The notes under the pieces are model-generated. The model was given only the letters and a program-made list of their open reading frames with translations. It was not told where the DNA came from and searched no databases. This document shows, one piece after another, positions 31,674-43,700 of a stretch of DNA of 64,000 nt. Position 1 is the first letter of the stretch. Each line of letters opens with the position of its first letter. Source of the DNA: Brienomyrus brachyistius (Eukaryota > Chordata > Actinopteri > Osteoglossiformes > Mormyridae); NCBI RefSeq assembly GCF_023856365.1, contig NC_064538.1, positions 9,721,435 through 9,785,434 of the forward strand, written 5' to 3'. The translations under genes and the position numbers were made by a program.

Positions 31674-33190
31674 TACAGGTTGACCGATATTTGGCATTTT
31701 TTTTAATGTATCGGCATCTGCCATATCCGAGTGTAGTACACCGATTTACAGACAGGCACGTCTGCGGGCAGCCCAGTGTTACTGTCGCTGTAGAACACAT
31801 GACCCATGCTGCCTTGTGCAGGACCCCAGCCAGAAGTTTTGGAAGAGTGCTGGGAATAAATGGTAAGGCTTAAATTCTAATCTTTCAAAGACCTATTTAA
31901 CTGGTTTGCTATGAAATGTTGCTTTAAAAGAGAACGCGAATTATGCTGTCGGGAACTGGCGTAATGACACTGAGCCCTCGTTAAGGATCATTGATTCTGA
32001 CAGAGTTAGTTTGGTGCGCTTGTTGGTGGGCTCACAGACGTTTTTTAATCGTTAAAAATCATTTTGTTAAAATTTTAGCTATTACCATATCAGCCCGATG
32101 TTATCAATTCTGTTTTTTTTCTTGTGTCGGACAGTTTCACTCTGTGTGTGTGGGGTGGAGCAGGCAGCTCTGAAACACTGCAGCATGTGTGAGAGTTGTG
32201 TTACTCTGCCCCGATCACAGACAGCACCGTCCTAGGAGACACAGAGCTGATAAAAACAATGCATGGCAGAGAAAACGGTTTGTTCAAAAGCGTGGTTACC
32301 ATTCACTTGAGCTGATGCTGACGATGGTCTTTCTGTGCAACTTGTTTGCATTTGAGAGCGGAGATCGTAACAATATGTCAGACGTCTCTATGAAAAGTGC
32401 ACGACTATGCGCAGTTAGTTTCCTCATTAATCATATCTATGCTTTATACTGGCTTATCAGTCGACAACGTCACAATCACTAAGGGTTTACGTTGTCCTTG
32501 CATACAAGGCTGTGTAATACGCCAAAGGTATTTTATTTTATGCGATCGCTAGGTTCTAATTGCGAATTTAGCTTGTAAGATATCTGTTTGCTAACAACAT
32601 AAACAACATGTTAGTGAAAGGTTTTGGGCCTTGTACACTACTCATCATACCATGATGCACTTAAATACTAGTGTTTTTTTTTTCAAAATGTATTAAGAGT
32701 GTAATTGTTTTAATGTGCATGGAATACTGGAATTGTAGAATGAATTAGAGGTGAAGGCACTATAATAAAAATGCTAACCTTGCAATTCTTTTGCTTTAGT
32801 ATTTGCTATCTGATGGCTGTGAGGGATGGGTGGGGCAAGGAAGACTCAGGGACTGGAAGTGGGAATAAAACTGAGGATAACATACACATTCCTTTTTTTG
32901 TAGTTTACAAATGTTCCTTTCCTCAAAAACGAGGAGTTTGCCGCTATATTGTGTACTTAAAGATTCTGATCCTGCTATTTTTATTATTGTTTTAGTATTC
33001 AATAAATGCTAAGTTGAGACTTTTTTTGTATGGTTTGTTATTATTAGCGTGATATATTACGATGCAGATAGAGGGGGAAAACGTCCAATTATCGGGCATA
33101 AAAAATCAGCAGCATATACCGGGCATCACCTGACCCTGACTCCTAAATTTCGGCATCAGGTATTGAAAAACCCATATCGGTCGACGTCTA
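31674..33190. mobile_element. Non-autonomous hAT element with 8-bp target duplication
   Basis: Perfect 8-bp direct repeats AATAACAA flank the element at 31666-31673 and 33191-33198. The ends are inverted repeats, TACAGGTTGACCGATAT and TAGACGTCGACCGATAT (reverse complement of the right end), matching at 14 of 17 positions. Sub-terminal words tatcggcat and tatcggt/cggcatcag recur. The 1517-bp interior has no transposase similarity, so it would move only with a helper. An 8-bp duplication is diagnostic for the hAT superfamily. Confidence 0.9.
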
Positions 33191-33198
33191 AATAACAA

Positions 33199-35005
33199 TT
33201 CTCACAGAGGACACGCTACACATAGAGTTTCATCTGGGCCTTCAACCAAACTCGTATAGCTGTCACTGAAACTGGCCTGATGTCTGTGAACGGGCACTCT
33301 TGCCTGGCATGTCCACATCCAGGGTCACCAGGTGGGTCTGAAGAAATCTGTCAAATACTGACTGGACATCCAACTGTTGATTTGATCCAAAGGCAGCGTC
33401 CCGTGCAGTGCTACAGGCAGCACGACTGGTTCCCTCTTCCGTAGACTGTGCACTGAAAGAAAAACAGTCTAAGGTTAGTATTCAGTGGTGAGGGATTTGA
33501 TTTTGTGTTGATTTTTCTAAGTCTTCTGACAAACATAAAACATGCTTACCGATTTACCTGCCAGCTTGCTCAGCAGCTTACTTGCCGCCACCACATTTTG
33601 AGCTATCACAGTAGAATGAGTGAGATAATCGGCGAACAAAGACTTTTCAGTGTGTCATGCTCTTGCTGGTTGTTTCAAACACTCCTGGGCAGTCTGGCTG
33701 GTCACTGGGTACATCTGGTATGTAAAATGCAAGATTAATATGACATTTATTCATACAACTAACACAACACCTGATGACGTATTTAGAAGAGACTGTAGGG
33801 GAAATGAATCATGACGATTAGCTAACTTTTGGTGTAGCCGGTTGAGGTTGTTTGAGACGTTCTATGTATGTCATCCTGTGGTAGACAAAAAGTCCTGAGA
33901 CAAAAAACCTCATTTCACTCAGGTCATCAGTGATTCTTTGATCCCCCTTGGAGTTCAGTAGATGTGGACAAGCACACGGCTAAAGTAGATGGCAAACCAC
34001 TGTGGCAGAGGAAAAACAGCAACAAAGATGTAATTCCTGCTATTAATTCGGTTAAACATGTATATTAACGTAACATTTTACTTATAGGGGGTGTCTTTAA
34101 ATTGGGCTATCAAGGGATGATCAATAATTTTTATTAAAATTAGCTTTCGCTGCCGCTTTATCTCCTAACGGTCTTCATGATTCAAAACACCTGTCTCGAG
34201 ATAATGTTCGATATTCAGTTTTCTGTTTTTAATAAATTCTACAGGAAGTAAGATGGGGCGTTTGTCATGACAGAATTGTGATATCCAGTACACAGACAAC
34301 GATGCACACCGATTATTTTTGCGATTTCGTGATCTGTGCCAAATCGTGTTAATAGCGAATATAATAGAATTTCAGCTGTAATGACATTGACATGGAGGTT
34401 TAGCATTAGCTCATGGCGACTGTTGGATACCCCGTTTCCCAGATTGCTTTACGTACGAATTTTAATTAATTTTAGAATGTTCGAATGTATCCGTATAATG
34501 TGCAATGGAACAATACATGAATGGTTTAATAACTTTAAAACTAGACAAGACAGGCACATCTAGAGAAGTGTGCTTTGATCAGTGGACAACGGGGAACAAT
34601 GCACACCCTTTGGGTTTTCAACTTTCTCTATATAGCATTCTCTCTAAGTTATTAATTAATATATTGCATGCATATTATACATATTTCATACATATTGAGT
34701 CCCTCACGATTAGCGCGCTAAAGTCGTACGGATCATCCATATACCCCCGTTTTATCTTCGGAGAAATTGTAGTTGGAGGCGTGGTGCACGTATAGGGCTG
34801 GCTTACGCAGAAACCTCTACTTAACCAAGGTCAAAAATTGCTCGGAGCAGGTTTGAGACTAAGCGTATATTGCCATAGCAGCACGCATCGAGTAAAACCT
34901 ACCCACCTTTCGTAGTATGGGTTAATCGCTAAATTACACCACACGTCATCAAGTTACTCGCAAGGTTACCCCGATAAGCCAGTAACCCCGCTTCGTAGTA
35001 CAGGC
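33199..35005. other. Unassigned region with weak coding-like signals on the minus strand
   Basis: On the minus strand about 33450-33270 reads STEEGTSRAACSTARDAAFG, then QLDVQSVFDRFLQTHLVTLD to a stop, after an acceptor-like gtgcacag. About 33635-33555 reads FADYLTHSTVIAQNVVAASK before a donor-like gcaggtaaat, but splice phases do not join cleanly. About 33950-33830 has the open stretch ITDDLSEMRFFVSGLFVYHR. These might be remains of a transposon-encoded protein. No family is recognised and no gene is called. The remainder, 34000-35005, is unassigned. Confidence 0.35.
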
Positions 35006-35563
35006 CACCCGTCACCTATCCATTAAAATGCATTTGAATAAAAACGACATGAAACGACACAGGAATAGTTATTCACAAACGTAAAAAAGTAAAGCTACGT
35101 AATTTTATACGTTATAACTGAAAATACACTTCTTGTACGCGACCGCCGAAATACTACGTACCGTCTCGCTGTCCACGTGGCAAACTGAGGTGCCCAGAAG
35201 GCATCAGCAGTTGGTACTTCCTTAAAGGGACATACACACAAACATCCAGTATAAAAATTAACGGATGTTTATAAGTTTAAAATATGAAATATAAAAACCA
35301 AATCACACTGTTTACATTTACACATAATTTTTATGTTAAGATCCATTGCACATCTCCGGTCCTAATCTTTAGTGACAAAACCGGCGTCAGTAGCCGGACG
35401 GGTTAGGCGCACCACGAGGCGCTCTGGGATCCCGCCAAGGATTAGCTACAGGGGCTCGGCTAGCACCAGCGAGTCGGTTTTCGCTTACCGCCCTTAAACA
35501 ATCAAGTGCCACCTACCGCGCAATTTCGGCGATTCTGAACAATTTTGCCAGTACGATTTTGTT
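35006..35563. repeat. Dispersed repeat of about 560 bp, copy 2
   Basis: Direct repeat of 785-1342, about 34.2 kb away and in the same orientation. It carries a few small indels, for example a duplicated stretch near 35260-35290. It ends at the same word, gtacgattttgtt. Confidence 0.8.
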
Positions 35564-36883
35564 AAAAAGTCACTGGTCCGCTACCTGCGCTACAGCCCTG
35601 CAGGCCGGCTGTCATCAGTGATATGAAGCCAGTGTACCAGGGTGTTTTGGTTACACTAGATTTGTTTTGAAAAACTGTTTAAAATATACTTTGAGACTTG
35701 TATTTCATTATTATTTTCTATGATTAATTATGGGATTCTGTCTTTGTGGATCACATCACACTTAACTGGCCTGTAGAGTGGATTATCGGGGATTACAGTA
35801 GGGGGGGGGGATTTTGGTTATCTATTTACCTGTTTGGTTATTTGTTCTTGCATAAGAACATGCTTTGTTGTTATTTTGGCTAAGTGGAAGATGTACGTGT
35901 TTTCTTTTGTGGCTTAATTAATGTTTATTATAAATTATTTTTGGAAGTTTTTGTAAAAATCCCCCTCCGTCTGTTATGGGATAGTCCGCGTCCCTGGCTT
36001 AGTGGAGTGGAACTCCTGTTTCAGGAGTCTTTTGGAAACGTGCCATGACGAGGATAGGTGTGTATGGTCTGCGCGCGATATTCCATCTTCAAAAGTTAAT
36101 TAACTATGTGTATGTGACCGGGTGTTTGGGTTCCCACTAATGTGAGATATATTGTTACATAGGTACAGAAAGGAAGGATACAAGACCTGTGTCTGTATTA
36201 TTTGTTTTCTGTGCAGGTATGTAATATAACTTCTCTTTTTGAAACGTGCCATGACGGGGAGAGGTACAGAAAGGAGGGATACAAGACCTGTGTCTGTATT
36301 ATTTGTTTTCTGTGCAGAAATACACCAGTTTGAGTTATATGTTGGTGTCGTCCCGTCATTGGTGCACAACTAAAACTACACAACGCAGAGCGAAATCGGC
36401 TACACCAGGACGGCGCCAAACCACCGCTTTTTTCCGACACCATCTGGTAAGTTGCACTTCATTTTAATTTTTACTCATCTGTGAAAATGATTAATCTGAA
36501 TGCTCACAAATATAGCCTAAACGATCTTCCAACAGGAATGATAATTAAAACATACCTGTATGTTCCAGGTTATCCGATATATTAGGAGTTCAATTCTAGC
36601 GTCAGGTACTTGTAACGGCACACGGGCTCGGACTGGGAAGAAATTTCGGCCCAACGTACACAGGGCAATATCAGGTTATTTATAATATGAGCTAAGCGAC
36701 GGATATTAATTTGGTCTTTGATTAATTATTTAATTACAATTATTTGTATATTATTATTATTATTATTACTTGATATTAAAACTGCAGGGTACATTAGTCT
36801 TAAGCAGTGAACCAGTGTTTACTGTAGCATTTGTGGCTACCCTATGGAAATAGCCTATATGTTCAGAAAAGCCACGTGTACAA
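35564..36883. other. Unassigned region with a 55-bp tandem duplication
   Basis: A 55-bp unit from ggtacagaaagga to ttttctgtgcag occurs at 36162-36216 and 36263-36317. The preceding word gaaacgtgccatgacg occurs at about 36035 and 36241, so a unit of about 100 bp was partly duplicated. A G-run lies at 35802-35811. No gene recognised. Confidence 0.5.
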
Positions 36884-37832
36884 AATGCATTTCTTTCACT
36901 CCCGAAATAAATTTTCGTCCACAAAGTGACGGTCTTCCATTCAGTTCCAGTCCATCTCCAAGGAGATGTTTCATGCCTAGTTATCGTTTTACATAGTATA
37001 TAAGTTGCTCGCAATACAAAGGTGGCAGTGTTGGGTGCATCCGGGGGCATCAGCTAGCCCCTCTCACTGCTCCTGAAGAAGAGTCCACTGGTCAGCCATC
37101 TCTCACTTTATGATGTTGTCCACACCCTCAGAGTAGTTCCAGACGACTGTCACATTGAGACCAGGGCCCAGGCCACCGGCTACGCCAGCCCAAAGCAACT
37201 CCCGCAAGCTCTGAAGGGGAGTGAAGCTGTCCTCATTCCTGCTAGAGTGCCCAGGAAGCCCGGGATGACACGGGATGACCTCTTTGATACCAACGCCTCC
37301 ATCGTGGCCACCCTGGCTGATGCCTGTGCCCACAACTGCCCTTATGCGATGATATGTATAATTACTATTTGCCAATGGGTAATGCATAAGAACACAACGT
37401 TATGCTGGTTCAATTGCTGGAATTCGATTTTTCTCAATGTGAAATATAACGTGAACCATTAATACTTTGAAAATGGACACAAAGTTCAGATATTATGTTT
37501 GTGCTTGTAAAAGAAAATAAAATAGGATGTTTATGACTTATGACTCCTACACCTGTCTGCTCTATATACAGTACATGCACTGAAAATGATACATCCAGGA
37601 GGGCCCCTGACTTCCGTAAACCCTTTGCGCTACAGACCACTTATATTTTGCCTACTTGTGTATATTCTGATGTACTACACTCAGTCAAAATGAACTGCTA
37701 TTTACTTATTTGACCACCTGGTGTCACTATTTAGAAAAGCATCGAGCACTGAATGATTTTTCACACTTGGAAAAAGCTTCAGTACCTCAGAAAGCTTCAT
37801 TTTGCCATCATTATCTTTGGGCCTAGGGATCG
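36884..37832. repeat. Segmental duplication unit, copy 2
   Basis: Matches 24204-25318, with an internal deletion that removes the mdh2 start region. It is cut on the right, at gcctaggga near 37828, close to the start of a putative LTR. Confidence 0.85.
37020..37362 (+). pseudogene. mdh2: mdh2 pseudogene H (second copy of A)
   Basis: From about 37020 the sequence encodes KVAVLGASGGIS followed by a stop-creating change (cagctagcccc in place of cagccagcccc). It continues through [37 protein letters not shown] and [20 protein letters not shown], then joins 3' UTR-like sequence exactly as copy A does. It shares that deletion junction with A, so one derives from the other by duplication. Non-functional. 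Confidence 0.85.
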
Positions 37833-37852
37833 TCGTGTTGAGTCAAACATTC

Positions 37853-38478
37853 TGTTACAACACAGCATGGCTCAGATGGGAAAGAATGGTAACGATTCAC
37901 TTACAACTCCAAGACAAAAGGGGTTTATTAAACAGAATCACATTAACAAAAAGACAGACCAGGCGAGGGGACAGAACTTCCAACACACGGTATCATAACA
38001 CACACTAACTGACTGGGGAAGTGAACAAAGGCAGGCATTTAAATACACAGGTAATGAGAACTAACAAAGGGCAGGTGTGAATCATCAAAAACATTCAATC
38101 AACAAGGCATGGGACAACAAGCAACAGGTGAAATAAATGAAGAATACATGGGACAAGAAACTATGGAACGTAAGAGGGCTGACTACACTAAGAAAAAACT
38201 AGGAACAAGTACAAGCAGTACGGTTAACCGATGCACAAACAGGGAAGACAAAAATCAGGAACATGAAGCAAAGACAAAGAAAATACTACTCTGCGCAGCT
38301 GGGGATGATAGTCTGAGCCACGTGCTCGACCGATTGAGCTATGTGGTGGCCTGGTGAACAGAGAAAACACACAAGCATGAAGGACAGAGATGGGGAAAGG
38401 CAGGATGGCCAGCAGTGCCTGCTGCTGCCAAAGGGGAAAGAGCACAGAAGGAGGGATCAGAGGACACCGACCCTGACA
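37853..38478 (-). mobile_element. Putative solo LTR
   Basis: On the minus strand the stretch starts TGTCAGGGTCGG and ends GTTGTAACA, with an aataaaccccttttgtc polyadenylation-like block about 90 bp from the end. Such TG...CA units of about 600 bp are typical of fish gypsy LTRs. No direct target duplication is visible (flanks cattc and gaatg are inverted, not direct). On the same strand at about 38351-38315 a tRNA-like A-box (tagctcaatcggtcgagca) is embedded. Confidence 0.6.
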
Positions 38479-38559
38479 GAATGGTCTTCCTGTTAGTGTA
38501 GTGCAAGCTGAAACCCTTGGGTTCCTATAAAGCTATTAGTTGAGTTCTCCCAAAGCAAG

Positions 38560-39080
38560 CTTGATGGGCCGAATGGCCTCCTCTCATTGTGAATTTGTTA
38601 TGTTGGAAAATGTATTACTTCTTCCATCTCAGCATTCTGCTACAGGGCCCCAGTTTTGCGGAACGGTTCGTCAGTCTTTGTTAGGGATGCCAAATCGGTC
38701 TCTGTCTTTAAATCTCGATTATTGTTTCAGTTTAGCTTACCTTCCACTTAACATGTAACACACCTTCAGCTTTGACCTTGATCACAGAGTGGGCTTGTTT
38801 GCTAAAAGCGAGGTATAAACTTTATTTCAGTAATGTTAGCATGCCCTGGGGTGTTGGGCAACCTGCTGACCCTGGACCCCCAGAGGTTTTTTTTCTCCCT
38901 GCTTGGGAGTTTCTGGTTCCTCTCGTCTATTGTCATGTGGATTTCTTTCATTTCTTTTTCTTTCTTTTACCCCGTTCATGTATTGTTCTCTCTTAAGGAT
39001 GTTATAATGTATCACAACACACCCATGTAAAGCACATTGGGGCAACTTCTGCTGTGAAACACTATTTTATGAAAATACAT
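38560..39080 (+). mobile_element. LINE 3' end (L2/Rex-like)
   Basis: About 38640-38760 is a degraded reverse-transcriptase C-terminus (GPQFCGTVRQSLLGMPNRSL, then FSLAYLP, resembling the FWNxLPxSVRDAxSVSxFKSRLKTYLF block). A 3' tail follows, reading gtaaagcacattggggcaac and ending in ttgaattgaactgaatta pentamer repeats. A short SINE/LINE tail word (gatgggccgaatggcctcc) precedes it at 38562. Confidence 0.65.
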
Positions 39081-39640
39081 TGAATTGAACTGAATTACAG
39101 TGTAGTCTGAGAGTCAAAGTCTAAATCTTAGATATTGATCTTTCATCAAGAGATTGCTACAGAGAGCAGTCCACACCCACAGTGCAGGAAGATGTAATGA
39201 CCGCCACACAACAGCATCACACTGTAAGGGAATGGAACTCCATAATATGTCAATATGATTTTACATGTTACAGTTCAACATGCTCAGATGCTGGTACCAG
39301 AGATGTACAAGTTATATCTGGCAAAGCAGATTCATAAATGTGACCCCCAGTTCGATCACATGAAGTTACAAATGGACGAGAAACATCTTTCAGTAGAAAA
39401 TGACTAATTTGGAAACAGAAATACTGTAGCATAAATTAACAGTATGATCTGAATGAAATACACAATTTTCTTTGTCACCTGACAATGCGTTGAAACATTT
39501 GTTACTTAAATTATTTACTTTTTAAATAAAAAAATACAAAACAACAACATACTGTGTGAAAAATAACACTTTGGGGGGAAAAGGTATCTGCATATATTAA
39601 CAATATGTCTTTCACAAACCTTTTGGGAGGGGGTCATCAT
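39081..39640. other. Non-coding, nothing recognised
   Basis: AT-rich sequence without exon or repeat signature. Confidence 0.4.
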
Positions 39641-39641
39641 C

Positions 39642-39800
39642 TTACAAGCACACTAAAGGACATCTCTCTCCTTTTACTGTGGCTATGTTATGGAATATAA
39701 CACTTGCCACGATGATGTCACACACCTTTGTTGGAGTGACCCAGAGATCATGCAGGAACTGGAACTGGCCCTTGAGGATCCCGTTAGTCATTTTACGTTT
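39642..39800 (-). mobile_element. PIF/Harbinger transposase C-terminal remnant
   Basis: The minus strand reads PTKVCDIIVASVIFHNIATV followed by KGERCPL. This is the CDIIVACxxLHNIA block near the C-terminus of HARBI1-like transposases. Only about 40 codons align. Confidence 0.7.
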
Positions 39801-40003
39801 ACATTTATGGCATTTAGCAGACACCCTTACATCAGTGCTTAGAGGTCTCATCAATGAATACATTCTGATACTGGTTCAATAGAACCCGACTAATAATAAT
39901 AATATCACTCTAAAAAATCTGTTGGCAAGTAATGTTTTTTTAAAACAAGAGTATAATCCTGGACGTGCTAATCCAAGTACTTCCGAAAGAGGAAGGCTTT
40001 TAG

Positions 40004-40267
40004 TCATTGTTTGAAGAAAGTCCATCGCTCAGTTCTTCGGCCATCTAGGGGAAGATCATTCCACCAAATGGGTGTCAAAATAGAGAAGAGTCTAGATGCA
40101 CGTCTTCCTTGCGCCGTGAGAGATGGTGGTATCAGTCGATCGGTGCTGGAGGATCGGAGAGAGCGTGGTGCGGTGCGGGGCGAGATGAGTTCTTTTAGGT
40201 AGGAGGGTGCTGGTTCATTTTTATCACAGGCAAAAAGACAGACTCCTGAACCACTCACCACCCCCAC
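40004..40267 (-). mobile_element. LINE reverse-transcriptase C-terminal remnant
   Basis: The minus strand reads PSYLKELISPRTAPRSLRSS, then GRRASRLFSILTPIWWNDLP. This is the YLxELxxPxxxxRxLRS...RAFSxxxPxLWNxLP block found at the end of L2/Rex-type ORF2 proteins. The frame is open for 87 codons, but the core polymerase is absent. Confidence 0.65.
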
Positions 40268-40428
40268 TAATTGATTTCTGTGGGGGATTCTCTTTCTGCA
40301 CCGGAAAATAAATTATTAGTAATATAATAAATTATGAACACTATAGGACTTGCATAAAAAAAAACCTTGCAGATGATGCAAGCTCCACAGAAACACGCAC
40401 GGATGATATTTCTTATAACGGGTGGCTC

Positions 40429-40500
40429 GCCGTGATCGTATAGTGGTTAGTACTTTGCGTTGTGGCCGCAACAACCCCGGTTCGAATCCGGGTCACGGCA
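40429..40500 (+). tRNA. tRNA-His (GTG)
   Basis: The 72-nt sequence folds as a cloverleaf with acceptor stem GCCGTGA/TCACGGC, D-arm with A-box ATCGTATAGTGGTTAGTAC, anticodon stem-loop TTGCG-TTGTGGC-CGCAA (GTG at 40462-40464) and T-arm with B-box GGTTCGAATCC. It closely matches vertebrate tRNA-His. A T-run (cttttg) about 30 nt downstream could terminate Pol III. It lies about 290 bp upstream of imp4. No intron. Confidence 0.97.
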
Positions 40501-40785
40501 GATGATGTCTTATAAGCTATCACTTTTGTCACCACATGTTTCAATTTACAATTTTAAATCTCTCTTTTTTTAATCAATTTAGCTGTTTATTTACTTGAAA
40601 CCGTAGTATTCAAAGTCGGATATTAATCTTTCAGTAACTCCCACGGATAGGACAAAACTTTTAAGAACTGAGAAAACTCATTGGTCATTTCTTAGTAACA
40701 ATGTCAACTATTGGTTCGCATACGGTCGAATAGAAATCCGTCTTTTTCATTGACCCATGTGGTGTCTGAAAACGGAGCTGACATT

Positions 40786-43700
40786 ATGGTAAGTTTGTTC
40801 AAATGTAGAATTGTTCTAAAGTAATATGTTGAAAATTGTGTTTCATTTCGTTTTCTTGCCGAGTTACTCCATGAAGAAAGCTGAAACTCACTTTCGGGTC
40901 ATTAAAAACAAGAACCCTGTATCCAATTAGGAGTACTTGCCTGTTTGTGAAGCTGAATTATACAGAGATCTGCTTCATTTTCTGTATATCTACTTATACG
41001 ACGTTCGTCGGACGTTTTTCTTTAAAAACATACTAATAACATGACGTGACGTTATTCTTGCTTCTGCAATTAATCCTCCAAATAGTGGAGACGGCAGCGA
41101 AATTGCATCCAACATGTTAAACACAACAATATAATTTGTAATATACATTTAACTGTCAGTAAGTTTAATGATATTGTCCTGGTTGTCAGAAATAACGGCG
41201 TTTCGTTTCGTGTCATAGCTACATATAGCTACCTCAACAAGGCCGATAAATTTGATGGTTTTTGTACAGTATACCCATCCAAATCGTCTAATGTGTATGG
41301 AAATAAAACTGGAACTGAAATATACTCCTTGAAACCTGTAGCGTGTGATCGGGGACAAAAAAATACAATTAGAAATTGGTAGCTGTTGTCGCTAATCTTC
41401 GCTTTCTGTATTTATTTAGCTGCGACGGGAAGCCAGGCTTAGGAGGGAGTACTTGTACCGGAAGGCTCAGGAGGACAAGCTGCGCACCATCGAGGAGAAA
41501 AAACACAAGTTAAAATCTGCCCTAGACGGTAAGAGCCTCGCACGTGTTAATTTCTAGATTTTTACCGTAGTATACAACGTTATGAGAAGCCATTCCCTCC
41601 AGAATTATCTAGTTGAAAGCAAAGCGTGACGATACACGGTAACTTTAAGCACTGTTGCCTGGCAGTGTTCCTGACCAATGTTGCTCGGTCAATATTTGAA
41701 AAACTTTAATCGAAAGTGGGCAACAGGTGAGTTGCCCTTTGTCACACCTGGTTGGCAACTACCCCGAAACATTACTCAAGAAGCTCCCCAGTGTCACCTT
41801 TATGGATATTTTAGAACTAATAGGTTGAAGGTTGCAGTCTTGTCCCTGCTGTGTGTGGAGTTTGCATGCTATGTCAGTGTTGCCCAGGCTTCCTGCATAT
41901 ATTCTGGTTTATTCCCATTGTTTAAAGATATGCATTTAGGTGAATTAGTGTCTCTAAAATAACTGATGGTTTGTACTTTGTGTGTGTGTGTGACTGTGTA
42001 GGTCTGCTGTGCTTTGGACTGGCATCCTGTACTGCTTAGGATAGGTCCAAGGGGCCCACCTTCCCTAATGACAAGTCATTGAATAGATGAATGATACTAA
42101 AGTATTTTATATTTTTGTGAATTCTGTCATGTTGTGGTGTAGATCGTTGTAATGTGATTTTTGTAGAAACACATCAAACAGCCCTAATTATGCAATGCAC
42201 CGATTATGTTTATTGCCTCAAGTCTGTATGATTGTGTAGTCTTTCTATACATCCCATAACCACAGTACTAAGGGCTTCATATATCTTCCAGAGAATCGTC
42301 TCCTCCCGACAGAGATTCGTAAGGAGGCCTTGCAGCTCCAGAAGCTTCTTGAATATGATGATGAGGGAGCAGAAGGTGAACACAACTTATGACTTTGTTT
42401 ATGTCCTGTCAACACTCTGATGGTAACTACAGGAAATGAGTGTGATTTATTATTTTTTTTGGCAGGTGTCAGCAGTCACACTGATGATGAGTATAAATGG
42501 GGTGGAGTCGAAGACCCAAAAATTATGGTGACGACATCTAGAGACCCTAGCTCCAGACTTAAAATGTTCGCCAAGGTCTGTTACAGTGCCATACATGGAG
42601 CATAGCAGTAAATTTTAACTGAAAACCTGATAATTATCCTTCAGCCATGTTTCAGTGAGGTCCAGCATTGCAGTCTGTGTTTTTGACTTCTTTGGTCCTC
42701 ATTGTGGTTATCAGGAAGTGAAGCTCATCTTCCCAGGGGCTCAGCGCATGAACAGAGGGAACCACGAGGTGAAAGCATTGGTCCAGGCCTGCCGTGCGGC
42801 TGAGGTCACAGACCTGGTGATTTTACATGAGACCCGAGGCCAGCCAGGTAGGTATATAGTGAGACATGCTGAAGTGTATAAATGACACAGAACGCAGTCC
42901 TCCAACTTGCTGGGGAAAATTTGGGGGTTGGTGGTGGGATTGGCACTCCAGCCACAGTAGAACATCTCATGTCTGCTCGGACCGAACAGGCATGACACTT
43001 TCCTGCTCTCAACGGGAGTAGCTCCCCTGGTCATGGGTGACTTCAGTGCAACCACTGACACTGATAAGGCTGGCTATGAGGATTGTGTCGGTCCCCCTGG
43101 GTCTGAGGGACTGTTTAATGCTTGCATAGACTGGGTGTTGGGCAGGGTCGTGGGGTCTAGCGGCCGTGGAGCTGTGGCAGATGGATATTTGGAAGAATCT
43201 TTGGAAGAAATGGGCAGATTAAAATGATAATAAAAATATGGATTAGAATAAAGTGTCCAGTAGTTTACCATTACCTGTATTCCCACCCACAGACGGCCTG
43301 GTCGTGTGCCACTTGCCATTTGGACCTACAGCCTACTTCACGTTGTACAACGTGGTTATGAGACACGACATCCCAGACATCGGCACCATGTCCGAGGCCT
43401 TCCCACACCTCATCTTCCACAACTTCACCTCACGCCTGGGGCAGAGAGTGAGTACAGCATGAATGTGGGTTTTAGCTCATGTTGTTTTTGCTATAGATTC
43501 TTAATGAGATATTTTAACATTCGTTTACTTCACATGTTCTTATTTCTCATACAACCTTATCCAGTGCGCTGTACTGGGTAAAAATGTTATACATTTGCAT
43601 CACCAATAAGCCTGTCACGATCAATTATATCAATAATCAAGTAATCTACTGATTAAGCTGATGATTCACAGAGCAATCATTTATACATAATGTAATATAT

